NCBI GenBank assembly: GCA_964425755.1
Contig: CAYRNY010000021.1
Location: 30,531-94,530 of the forward strand
Direction: 5' to 3'
DNA: 64,000 nt
Source: CAYRNY01 sp964425755
GTDB taxonomy: Bacteria; Chloroflexota; Anaerolineae; Aggregatilineales; Aggregatilineaceae
Positions 45,154 to 53,431 of this stretch are shown one piece after another. The notes beneath the pieces were generated by a model, which was given only the letters and a program-made list of their open reading frames with translations, was not told the origin of the DNA and did no database searches. The translations under genes were made by a program, and so were the position numbers. Each line of letters opens with the position of its first letter. Within the stretch, counting starts at the first letter, position 1.

Positions 45154-46851
45154 CTACGCCGTGCCCATCCGCACCAATATCGCCCGCGCCAGCACGACCA
45201 GCACCAGCAGTACCGCCCATGCCCCGACCAGCAGCCAGGGCAGCCCGTGCCGCCAGCCGTAATCCTGCACGACGACGCCCGCCAGGTCGGATTCGGCCCC
45301 CACGACCACGCGCAGATCGTGCGTGCCGGGGGCGAGATCGTCCGCGACCAGCGCGCAGCCGGACGCACCCGGCGACAGGTCGCGCAGGGGACCGGCGTCC
45401 ACTGCCGCGCGCAGCGTCGCCGCACCCGGCGCGGCGCAGGCATACACTCCCGTACCCGCGAAGCGCAGGTGGTACGTCACCGCGCCACCCGCCGCCACGA
45501 TCACGGGATCGCCGCGCAGCGGGCCATGCCATCCCGCGCCGAGCGTCTTCGGCTCGCCGTTGGCGAGATACGCCTTCAGCGACTCGTAGACCGGCGTGGG
45601 TGTGAAGTCCGGTTCCACCAGCCGGAAGTAATACTGGCTCTGGCTGATTTCGCGGTCGTCGGCGGGTTTGAAGTACCACCAGAACACGCCGCCGATCCAG
45701 GGCCACTCTGCGATGGCGCGCTCGTAGGCCAGCGGTGCCCACTGCGCCGCCTGCGCCATCGTCACGCGCCCGTAACGGTCAAGGTGCGCGATGCCGGGAT
45801 CGTCGGGGACCGGGTTCCAGCCCGCCTCGCTGATCCAGATCGGCTTGTGCGCGTCACCGTTGGCGACCATCATATCGCGCAGCAGCAGGTGGCGCTGGAA
45901 GTTGACCGTCACCTGGCGCAAGCGCCGGTCGGTCGGCCCACTCCACAGCCCGTAACCCTGCACGCTGAGCACGTCGAAGCAGTCGCCCGCGCCCGCCTGG
46001 TACATACGTTGCAGGTACAGCAAATCGTAGGCGTTGCGCCCGCTGAGGTCCACCGTCGGGCCGATCGCGCCCGTGTGCACCACGATGCCGGGATCGACGG
46101 CTTTCAGCGCCGCATAGGTGCGGCACAGCAGCTCGGTGTAGGCTTCCGCGTTGACGGTCTGGTCGCCCCACTCGGGGTAGAGATTCGGCTCGTTCCAGAC
46201 CTGGTAATGTGTGACGCGGCCCTGGTAACGCTGCGCCACCGCAACCGCGTAATCGACAAAGTCCTGAAAGTCGGCGGGTGGGGTGTAGCGATTGGTCGTG
46301 CCGTCGGGCTGGCTCCAGGCGGGCGGCGCGCTGAGCCGGACCAACAGCCGCAGCCCGTACTGCTCGGCCAGGTCGACGATGTGGTCGTATTTGTCCCACG
46401 CGCTGATCGCCCCCACCGCGTCCACGTTGCGGCGATCCACAAAATCGCCCTTGCCGTGTATTTCGATGTCTTCCCAGGGGAACTGCTGGCGCAGCCAGTC
46501 GAATCCGGCCCCGGCGATCATCTGCACCTGCCGCTCGCGCTTGGCTGGTTCGACTTCCTGCTCCAGGAACGTGTTGACACCAAACGGGCGCACGTTGGCG
46601 TGCGGCATGGGCGTGTACGGCGCGGTATCGGGCTGGGCGCGCGTCCAGCGCATGAGGTACTGCCCGAAACCGAGAAGCTGCTGCGGAGGATCGGTCTCGC
46701 CGGTCGTGCGCCAGAACAGGTCGTATAGCTGCCCCTCGAAGGCCAGATCAGCGCCCAGCGCGATCACACCCGCCAGCGCGATCTGTGCGACAAGCACCAG
46801 CGTGCGCAGGCGGAATCCGAACAGGGTACGGGATGCGTGTGTCTCGTTCAT
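45154..46851 (-). CDS. Membrane-bound GH-A clan glycoside hydrolase-like protein
   Basis: The protein has 565 residues. An N-terminal TM helix (about 17-36), a TIM-barrel domain and a C-terminal TM helix (about 533-555) are present. The barrel has the GH-A pair: acid/base Glu221 in QVWNEPNLYP and nucleophile Glu342 in WISEAGWNP. This is typical of the GH39/GH5/GH53 group; I cannot tell which. A beta-sandwich lies before the last TM. It is in an operon with the GT39-like gene, suggesting they act on the same envelope glycan. Confidence 0.83.
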   Translation of the reverse strand: MNETHASRTLFGFRLRTLVLVAQIALAGVIALGADLAFEGQLYDLFWRTTGETDPPQQLLGFGQYLMRWTRAQPDTAPYTPMPHANVRPFGVNTFLEQEVEPAKRERQVQMIAGAGFDWLRQQFPWEDIEIHGKGDFVDRRNVDAVGAISAWDKYDHIVDLAEQYGLRLLVRLSAPPAWSQPDGTTNRYTPPADFQDFVDYAVAVAQRYQGRVTHYQVWNEPNLYPEWGDQTVNAEAYTELLCRTYAALKAVDPGIVVHTGAIGPTVDLSGRNAYDLLYLQRMYQAGAGDCFDVLSVQGYGLWSGPTDRRLRQVTVNFQRHLLLRDMMVANGDAHKPIWISEAGWNPVPDDPGIAHLDRYGRVTMAQAAQWAPLAYERAIAEWPWIGGVFWWYFKPADDREISQSQYYFRLVEPDFTPTPVYESLKAYLANGEPKTLGAGWHGPLRGDPVIVAAGGAVTYHLRFAGTGVYACAAPGAATLRAAVDAGPLRDLSPGASGCALVADDLAPGTHDLRVVVGAESDLAGVVVQDYGWRHGLPWLLVGAWAVLLVLVVLARAILVRMGTA

Positions 46852-47105
46852 GGGGGCGATTATAGAAGCGCCGCGCCGGAATCACAACACCGCCCTTCGC
46901 CGGGTGCTGGAACGCACCCGGCTACATATCGATCGGGCCGCGAACCGGCCCTTCAACACCGGCTGTCGCCTCGTCTGGGGGGGATGTCGTCACATCATCG
47001 TCTGCACGCAGGCAGGCAAGTGCATCATGCTGCCCGCGTGAAACCGCGACAAAGGCCGGTAACGTCCGGCAGTGGCACGCGGTACGTGGCCCCGCCAGAC
47101 GTTCC

Positions 47106-48047
47106 TCAACGCCCCGCCAGCAGGCGCGTGACCGCGTCGCGCGTGGGCGAGCTGCGCGCGCCCGGCTGCTGGATCGTCAGCGCGGCGACCGCGTTACCCC
47201 ACTGCAGCGCCCCGGCCACGTCCTCGCCCGCCAGCCGCGCCGCGATGAAGCCCCCATCAAACGCATCACCCGCGCCGATCGTGTCGGCCACCGGCACCGC
47301 GAACGCAGCCGCCCGCACCGTCGCCCCGTCCGGCGTGACGGCGAGCACGCCATCCGCACCCTGCCGCGCCACGACGGTCCGCGCACCGGCGGCCAGCGAC
47401 CGCGCGGCGGCTTCGGCATCGTCCAGCCCGGCCAGCGGCGCGATCTCCTCTGCCGCGCTGCCGAAGACCACATCCGCCTGTTCGATCGCGCGGGTAACCG
47501 TCGCGCGGATGTCGTCGCCCCAACCCCACAGCTCCAGCCGCAGGTTGAGATCGAGCGACACCGGGACCCCGGCCCCGCGCGCGACCTGCATTGCGTGCAG
47601 CACGGCCTCGCGCACCGACGACGCACGCAGGCACATGCCGCTGGTATGCAGCCAGCCCGCCGCCGCGATCTGCGCGGCGTCCACATCCTCAGGCCGCAGC
47701 AGGTTATCCGCGCCGCGCTCCGGCGGCCAGACCACGATCCAGCGCTCGCCGGACGGCTCGACCATCGCGATCACCATCGCGGTGAACGCGTCCGGGACCA
47801 TCCGCACGCCGGACACATCGACCCCTTCGGTGACAAAATCATCGCGCACAAAGCGCCCGTAGCCATCATCGCCTACCGCACCGGCGAACGAGACCGGCAC
47901 GCCCAGACGCGCCAGCGCGACCGCTGCGTTTGCCGCCGACCCGCCGCCGAACAACTGCGGCGCGTCCAGTTGCGGCTGTGGGACCGCCCGGTCCGGCAGG
48001 CGGATTACCAGGTCGACGTTCGCATCACCGAGCACAACCGCGCTCAC
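47106..48047 (-). CDS. PfkB-family carbohydrate kinase
   Basis: The protein has 313 residues. The PfkB signatures are present: GGGSAANAAVALARLG near 34-49 and the ATP/catalytic motif ADTIGAGDAFDGGF near 254-267, with the catalytic Asp in GAGD. It resembles ribokinase and 2-keto-3-deoxygluconate kinases. The start codon overlaps the preceding gene's stop by four bases (ATGA), so the two are translationally coupled. The substrate may be a phosphorylatable product of the TrpF-like partner (inference). Confidence 0.88.
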   Translation of the reverse strand: MSAVVLGDANVDLVIRLPDRAVPQPQLDAPQLFGGGSAANAAVALARLGVPVSFAGAVGDDGYGRFVRDDFVTEGVDVSGVRMVPDAFTAMVIAMVEPSGERWIVVWPPERGADNLLRPEDVDAAQIAAAGWLHTSGMCLRASSVREAVLHAMQVARGAGVPVSLDLNLRLELWGWGDDIRATVTRAIEQADVVFGSAAEEIAPLAGLDDAEAAARSLAAGARTVVARQGADGVLAVTPDGATVRAAAFAVPVADTIGAGDAFDGGFIAARLAGEDVAGALQWGNAVAALTIQQPGARSSPTRDAVTRLLAGR

Positions 48048-48727
48048 AAGCCAAGCTCCCCGGCGGCGGAGCGGGCCGCCTGTACGAACGCCCGCACGCG
48101 GTCAAGGTCCTTGCGGAACCCGCCCCCCGGCAGCGCGCGGTTGGTATGCGTGAGCGAATCGACCGCCCAGGGCCGCACCGCCCGGATCGCGTCCGCGACG
48201 TTCTCCGGTGACAGGCCGCCCGCCAGGATCACCGGCACGCGCACCTGCGCCACGATCGCGCGGCTGACGCGCCAGTCGTGCGTCGCGCCGGACGCGCCGA
48301 TCCCGGCGATTTCCAGGGCCTGCGTGTCGAGGATCAGGTAGTCCGACACGGGCGCATAGGCTTTTGCGGAGTCGACCGCTTCCGGCCCGCCGACCGCGAT
48401 CGCCTGCATGATCGCCACGCCGGGGATGCGCTCGCGCAGCGCGCGCACGTCGTCCGGCGTGAAGGTCCCTTCCAGCCCGCACAGGTGCAGCACATCCGGC
48501 GCGACCGTCTCCACCATGCGCACGATCGCGTCCGGGTCCGCTTCGACCGAGAGCGCGACCGTCGTCGCCAGCCCGCGCGCCGCGTCCACGATCGCGCGTG
48601 CTTCCTCGGGGCTGACCTCGCCCGGCAGCCCGCGCTCGGACGGCGTCACGCCGATATGATCGACGCCCAGCGCGATCACGTCGCGCGCTTCCTGCGGCGT
48701 CTGCATCGTGTAAATCTGTACCTTCAC
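48044..48727 (-). CDS. TrpF-like TIM-barrel protein lacking the catalytic Cys
   Basis: The protein has 227 residues from the GTG at 48727, with AAGGAG seven bases upstream. The fold matches phosphoribosylanthranilate isomerase: the first strand VKVQIYTM aligns with the family's VKICGIT, and the later LILDT supplies the conserved Asp; AGGLSPENV is the phosphate-binding loop. The first-strand Cys of TrpF (general base) is replaced by Gln, so anthranilate isomerase activity is doubtful. There are no trp genes around. With the overlapping PfkB kinase it probably forms a sugar or phosphosugar pathway step. Confidence 0.8.
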   Translation of the reverse strand: MKVQIYTMQTPQEARDVIALGVDHIGVTPSERGLPGEVSPEEARAIVDAARGLATTVALSVEADPDAIVRMVETVAPDVLHLCGLEGTFTPDDVRALRERIPGVAIMQAIAVGGPEAVDSAKAYAPVSDYLILDTQALEIAGIGASGATHDWRVSRAIVAQVRVPVILAGGLSPENVADAIRAVRPWAVDSLTHTNRALPGGGFRKDLDRVRAFVQAARSAAGELGL

Positions 48728-48926
48728 AAGTTCACTCCTTAGCGAGAGATGGCGCGTGTTCATTGGCACCCGATCAGCGGATCGCGTGCTGCTCACCTGA
48801 TCCTATCAGGGACGAGGAGTCCAGGCTAGAGTATACACCGGAGCAGGCAGGCATCAGTCCCGCGCACCACGAAGCGGCGAGCGGGGCCAAACGAAGCAGG
48901 TCGCTGCGCCGGGCCGGGGAATGGGG

Positions 48927-50162
48927 TCAGACCCCCAGGTAGTCCACCACCGCGCGGGCATAGATGCGCGTGGTATCCAGCAGCGAGTCCAGCTCGACGT
49001 ATTCATCCGGCGCGTGGACCCCGGCCCCGTTCGGCCCGAAGCCGCAGATCGCCGGAATGCCGCGCGTGATGAACATCCAGCCGTCGTTCCAGGGGCCGCA
49101 GCCGTGCGTGGTGGGCGTGCGTCCCGTGATCGCGGCGGTGTGTTTGACCAGCGGCTTGACGATCTCGCTGTCGGGCGGAATCTCCACCGCCGGGACGAAG
49201 ATCAGGCGTTCCAGGTCATAGTCGAGATCGGGGATCACGTCCAGGTGCTCGCGGATCAGCGCTTCGACGGTGTCGGCGTTCGCGCCGGGCAGTAGGCGCA
49301 CGTCGCCATACGCCACGCAGCGATCCGGCACCGCGTTGATCGACGTGCCGCCTTCGATCGTGGTCGGGAAGGTGAACACCGGGCGGCGGCCAGGGAAGGC
49401 GGGAGTCTTCACATGCGGGACCGGCAAATCTTGCAGCGCGGTGATCGCGCGTGCCATCGCCACGATCGCGTTCTTGCCCGTCTCGCCGCGCTCCCAGCTT
49501 GCCAGGCCGGTATGCGTCGCTTCGCCATGCACGACCAGCCGGAAGCGGTAGCCGCCGCGATGCCCGATCGTGACGTTGTCGTTCATCGGCTCCCCGATGA
49601 TCGCCGCCGTGCCGGTCAGTCCCTGGTCAAGCACAAACGCGGTTCCAAAGCGCGAATACGCGCCCGGTTCCTCGTCGACCACAAAGGCCAGGTGCAGGTC
49701 GCCCTTCAGCCTGACCCCGGCTTCGAGCAGCGCCTGCACCACAAACACGTAGATGCTCAGCGACGCTTTCATGTCCAGCGCGCCCAGGCCATACAGCCGC
49801 CCGTCCTCGATCGCGCCGCCGAACGGGTCGCGCGTCCAGTTCGGGCCGGGCATGACGGTGTCCATGTGCCCGTTGAGGATCAACGCGCGGTGGTTGCCGC
49901 TCGCCCCCGCGAGCGTGGCGAGCACGTTCGGACGGGCCTCGGTCTCACCGCTGAAGGTGGGCGCGAGGCCGAGCGCGGCGAGTTTGTTGTGGATCAGGTG
50001 GGCGACATCGTGTTCGATGGGTTCGTGGGGATCGGAGGTCACGGGGAGGTAGGGATTGGCGCTGCGCGTCTGCACAAGCTGCTGCAGAAACGCGACTTGT
50101 TCGTCCCAGTGCTGCCGGATGATGTTATCGAGTTGTGCAAAAAGTCTTTCGGTCATAAACAT
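48927..50162 (-). CDS. M20 family metallopeptidase/deacylase
   Basis: The protein has 411 residues; an ATG at 50156 is an alternative start. Zinc ligands of the M20 (ArgE/DapE/CPG2) family are visible: H99 and D101 in GHMDTV, bridging D130 in ALDMKA, catalytic E164/E165 in VVDEEPG, and a C-terminal His in GVHAPDEYVE. The dimerisation insert with HGEATHTG is present. It is cytoplasmic. It could cleave an N-acyl amino acid or a dipeptide. Base composition is ordinary. The 204-base gap upstream of it has no gene. Confidence 0.87.
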   Translation of the reverse strand: MFMTERLFAQLDNIIRQHWDEQVAFLQQLVQTRSANPYLPVTSDPHEPIEHDVAHLIHNKLAALGLAPTFSGETEARPNVLATLAGASGNHRALILNGHMDTVMPGPNWTRDPFGGAIEDGRLYGLGALDMKASLSIYVFVVQALLEAGVRLKGDLHLAFVVDEEPGAYSRFGTAFVLDQGLTGTAAIIGEPMNDNVTIGHRGGYRFRLVVHGEATHTGLASWERGETGKNAIVAMARAITALQDLPVPHVKTPAFPGRRPVFTFPTTIEGGTSINAVPDRCVAYGDVRLLPGANADTVEALIREHLDVIPDLDYDLERLIFVPAVEIPPDSEIVKPLVKHTAAITGRTPTTHGCGPWNDGWMFITRGIPAICGFGPNGAGVHAPDEYVELDSLLDTTRIYARAVVDYLGV

Positions 50163-50366
50163 CCACGCGCTGCAATAAGTCTCTAAATTGACCGGGCGGG
50201 CAGGGCGATATCCCGCGCACCCGCGTATGTTGCTCCCGTAGAAGCGGTTACCCTACTATGAGAGTATAACAAAATCATGGGGATGGTGAGGAATGCCAAC
50301 GGGACGCAGCGGCATCACGGACCTGCGTCCCGTGGGGGTGCGGAATGTGCCGGGCAGCACTGGCCG

Positions 50367-51119
50367 CTACAGAATCTTGCTCAGGAACAGCTTGGTACGC
50401 TCTTCGGTTGGGTCTGAGAACAGCACGTCGGGCGTGCCGGTCTCGACGATCCGGCCCTCGTCCATGAAGACCGCGCGGTCGGCGGCGGCCCGCGCGAAAC
50501 CCATTTCGTGCGAGACGACGACCATCGTCATACCCTCGCGTGCCAGGTCGAGCATCACGTCGAGCACTTCCTTGATCATCTCCGGGTCGAGCGCCGATGT
50601 CGGCTCGTCGAACAACATGATCTTGGGGTCCATCGCCAGGGCGCGCGCGATCGCGACGCGCTGCTGCTGCCCGCCGGAAAGCTGGCCCGGATACGAGTCG
50701 GCTTTGTCAGGGATGCCGACTTTTTCCAGCAGTTCCATCGCGCGTTTTTCGGATACTTTCTTCCTGCGCTTGCGCACCACGCGCTGCGCCAGCACCACGT
50801 TACCCAGCGCGGTCCGGTCCGGGAACAGGTTAAATTGCTGGAACACCATCCCGACCTCGGCGCGCACCTTGTTGATGTTGCGCGCGCCGCGCAGCGGGAT
50901 GCCGTCGACGGTGATGCTGCCGCTGTCGAAGTGTTCCAGCCGGTTGATGCAGCGCAGCAGCGTGCTCTTGCCGGAGCCACTCGGCCCGACCACAACCACG
51001 ACCTCGCCGGGATCGATATCCAGGCTGACGCCCCGCAGCGCGTGGACCGTGCCGCGCAGCGTGTGAAATTCCTTGTGGACGTGTCTGATCTGGATGATCG
51101 GTTCTTGCTTGTGATTCAT
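50367..51119 (-). CDS. glnQ: Polar amino-acid ABC transporter ATP-binding protein (GlnQ-like)
   Basis: The protein has 250 residues. Walker A GPSGSGKST is at 45-53, the ABC signature LSGGQQQRVAIARAL near 143-157, and Walker B IMLFDEPTSALDP near 165-177. Family-specific EVGMVFQQFNLFP supports the polar amino-acid (PAAT) class. It ends the operon of the tandem binding protein and the unusual permease (27-base gap). It energises import from the cytoplasmic face. Confidence 0.93.
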   Translation of the reverse strand: MNHKQEPIIQIRHVHKEFHTLRGTVHALRGVSLDIDPGEVVVVVGPSGSGKSTLLRCINRLEHFDSGSITVDGIPLRGARNINKVRAEVGMVFQQFNLFPDRTALGNVVLAQRVVRKRRKKVSEKRAMELLEKVGIPDKADSYPGQLSGGQQQRVAIARALAMDPKIMLFDEPTSALDPEMIKEVLDVMLDLAREGMTMVVVSHEMGFARAAADRAVFMDEGRIVETGTPDVLFSDPTEERTKLFLSKIL

Positions 51120-51146
51120 AATCGTGTCCTGTTCTATCTGTCCGTA

Positions 51147-53219
51147 CTAACCGGGCAGGCGTGACCGGCGTTCGATGATACGCACCAGCAGCGAGAGGAA
51201 CAGCGTCATCAGCAGGTACAGCATCGCGACCGTGTTATACCCCTCGAACGCGCGGAACGTCCGCGACACGTACAACCGGCCCAACTGCAACAGGTCCGGC
51301 AGCGCCAGTACCGAGATCAGCGCCGAGTCCTTGAGCATCGCGATGAAGTCATTGCCCAGCGGCGGCAGCACCACGCGTATCGCCTGTGGCAGAATGACGT
51401 GTCGCATCGCCTGCGCGTAGCTCATGCCCAGGCTGCGCGCTGCTTCCATCTGCCCCCGGCTGATGCTCTGGATGCCGGCGCGGAAAATCTCCGCGATGAA
51501 CGCGCCGTAGCCGAAGGCCAGCCCCATGATCGCCTCTTGCTCGTCGTTCAGGCTGAGCTTGGGCCGGACCTGGAAATCCGGCAGTGAAGCGCCGAACCAT
51601 TGCAGATCAAACAACAACAGTCCCTTGCGCAGCTCAGGGCTGATCACAAACCCGGCGTAGAGCAAGATCACCAGCAGCGGGATGCCGCGCACCACCTCGA
51701 CGTAGAGCGTCGAAAACGAAGTGAAGAACGTCTGCATCAGCTTGCCGCCCAGCGTGATCGGGTTGGTCCGCACGCGCATGATGCCGAAGAACAGCCCGAT
51801 CACGAGCGCCAGCGCGTAAGCCTGGAACGTCACCTTGAGCGTGAGGAAGATACCCGCATCACAGCCGCGCAGGTTGTTGAGCGCGCAGGCCGCCGGTTCG
51901 AGCTTGCGCTCTTCCAGCACGGCGTCACGGTCGATCTCCACGAACTCCGCTTCGGTCGTCACGACCGTGACCGTGTCCTCGGTCTCGTCCGTCATGCGCC
52001 CGGTGATCGTGTCGTTAACGAGCTGCACCTCGATATCGCAGCCTTGCTGGCAGACCAGTTCCGTCACGTTGGCGAGGTTGGCGTCGGGGTTGTCCTCGAT
52101 CCAGGCGGCAAACGCGTCGTTCTCCGGCCCCGGCGCGATGAGGATCATGCCGTCCACGGTGCCGCTGTCTGTCGCTTCGAGCAGCGCGGTGACGTCGTCA
52201 AACCCGCGCAGGTCGACCGCGACTTCGCCTTCGCTGTAGAGCAGGGGCAGCGTCACGCTTTCCTGTTCGGCGATATCACCCAGGTACCCCGCGACGTTTT
52301 CGGCCTGGTAATACCCGATCGTGATGCTGTCACCGTCCGTGACCGGGCGCGAGGCCGCCGCCCGGTTGATCGCGCGGGTCAGCGTGGCGACGACGTAATA
52401 GTCCACGTCGGTCAGGCGGATCTCGCGAGACCCCGCCTCGCCGACATTCACGCTCATGTTGGTGGCGCTGAGCGTTCTCAGGGTGCCGGTCAGCAGTTCG
52501 CCTTCGCGCTCGATTCGGACGATGTCGCCTTCAACGCAGTTCGGACCGGCATCGTCGCCGCACGTGCGGATATCAACCACCGATTGTGAGAGGATCCGCG
52601 ACTTGGCGAACGTTTCCTGCACCTGGTCCCGGGTGCGGATCGTCATGCTGTTGTCGTCAATTTCGGTTACGATGCCCGAAATGGTTTCCGATTCTTCGTA
52701 GGTCACGGTGACGTGTGTGCGTCCCTCGACCTCGCGGCGTTCCTCGCTGATGATGTTCGTCTTGGGGATGGACAGCAATCCGTCCTCGGTTTCGATCGTG
52801 AGCCGGGCAGTGGTTTCCGTGACGACAAATCCCGCTCGCTCAACGCGCTGCGTGTTGCCTTCCTGGCGCAGTAGCTGGTTGATCACCGTGCCGACCGAGT
52901 CGGTGGTTTCGCTCTCGAAGGTCCCCTCGGCCTGGACTTCTTCGCCCACGATCAACACGGCGTTGTAGAGGTCCGTGGTGGAAATCTGCGGGTCGTCGGT
53001 CAGGAAGCGGATCACACGTGTATAGGCTACCGACGTGAGCATGGAGTACAGCACCACGACCGCGAACACGGCCAGGATGATCGCCCACCAGGGCAACTCG
53101 GCAGCCCAGTGGATGAAACGTTCGTAAGGGCCGGCTTTCTCCATCTGCGGCCCGTTATCGCCAGGCGGTGGCAGGTCCGGGGAGTTGAGTTGTTCTGTGC
53201 GCGTCCGTTCGTCTGGCAT
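51147..53219 (-). CDS. Polar amino-acid ABC permease with about 390-residue extracytoplasmic insertion
   Basis: The protein has 690 residues from the ATG at 53219, preceded by GAGAGAG; a TTG five codons earlier is less likely. Usual GlnP proteins are about 220-320 residues. After an acidic Pro-rich N-terminus there is one TM (about 45-66), then about 390 residues outside the membrane, then the PAAT permease core (about 450-690) with VEVVRGIPLLVILLY and the EAA loop QMEAARSLGMSYAQAMRHVILP. Small beta units recur in the insertion (for example ETISGIVTEIDDNSMTIRT, GELLTGTLRTLSATNMSV, DTITGRMTDETEDTVTVV), suggestive of SH3/Sm-like barrels. The insertion probably docks the tandem binding protein (inference). 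Confidence 0.88.
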   Translation of the reverse strand: MPDERTRTEQLNSPDLPPPGDNGPQMEKAGPYERFIHWAAELPWWAIILAVFAVVVLYSMLTSVAYTRVIRFLTDDPQISTTDLYNAVLIVGEEVQAEGTFESETTDSVGTVINQLLRQEGNTQRVERAGFVVTETTARLTIETEDGLLSIPKTNIISEERREVEGRTHVTVTYEESETISGIVTEIDDNSMTIRTRDQVQETFAKSRILSQSVVDIRTCGDDAGPNCVEGDIVRIEREGELLTGTLRTLSATNMSVNVGEAGSREIRLTDVDYYVVATLTRAINRAAASRPVTDGDSITIGYYQAENVAGYLGDIAEQESVTLPLLYSEGEVAVDLRGFDDVTALLEATDSGTVDGMILIAPGPENDAFAAWIEDNPDANLANVTELVCQQGCDIEVQLVNDTITGRMTDETEDTVTVVTTEAEFVEIDRDAVLEERKLEPAACALNNLRGCDAGIFLTLKVTFQAYALALVIGLFFGIMRVRTNPITLGGKLMQTFFTSFSTLYVEVVRGIPLLVILLYAGFVISPELRKGLLLFDLQWFGASLPDFQVRPKLSLNDEQEAIMGLAFGYGAFIAEIFRAGIQSISRGQMEAARSLGMSYAQAMRHVILPQAIRVVLPPLGNDFIAMLKDSALISVLALPDLLQLGRLYVSRTFRAFEGYNTVAMLYLLMTLFLSLLVRIIERRSRLPG

Positions 53220-53354
53220 GGGATTCTCTCTCAAAGTGTAGTTAGCGATTGACCTCGTAAGCCCGGCATCAGCGGCGGTTGTTTCGCGCTGGCGGCAATA
53301 GGGCGGCGCACCTCACCGTGCGGGGCTTACAACCCGGTACGTCCGGGCCTGCAA

Positions 53355-53406
53355 GGGAATCGATCCCTGTGAATGGCACCGGGGGCAGGCAGGTGCCCAC
53401 CCCCGG
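53355..53406 (-). promoter_or_regulatory. Intercistronic hairpins between SBP and permease genes
   Basis: AGGGA-ATCGA-TCCCT (53354-53368) and CCGGGGG/CCCCCGG (53379-53385, 53400-53406) form two possible stems in the 212-base gap. They could weaken read-through so that the binding protein is made in excess of the permease, as in many ABC operons. Confidence 0.4.
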
Positions 53407-53431
53407 ACAGACAACGTACTTGTGGCGCGAG

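Noticed and set aside
45137..45742. Upstream extension of the GT39-like reading frame
   Set aside because: It overlaps the GH-A-like gene on the same strand and reads as Arg/Gly-rich shadow sequence. The natural start with TM region is at 45136.
48044..48727. Tryptophan synthesis gene trpF
   Set aside because: The catalytic Cys is missing and no trp genes are near; kept as TrpF-like only.
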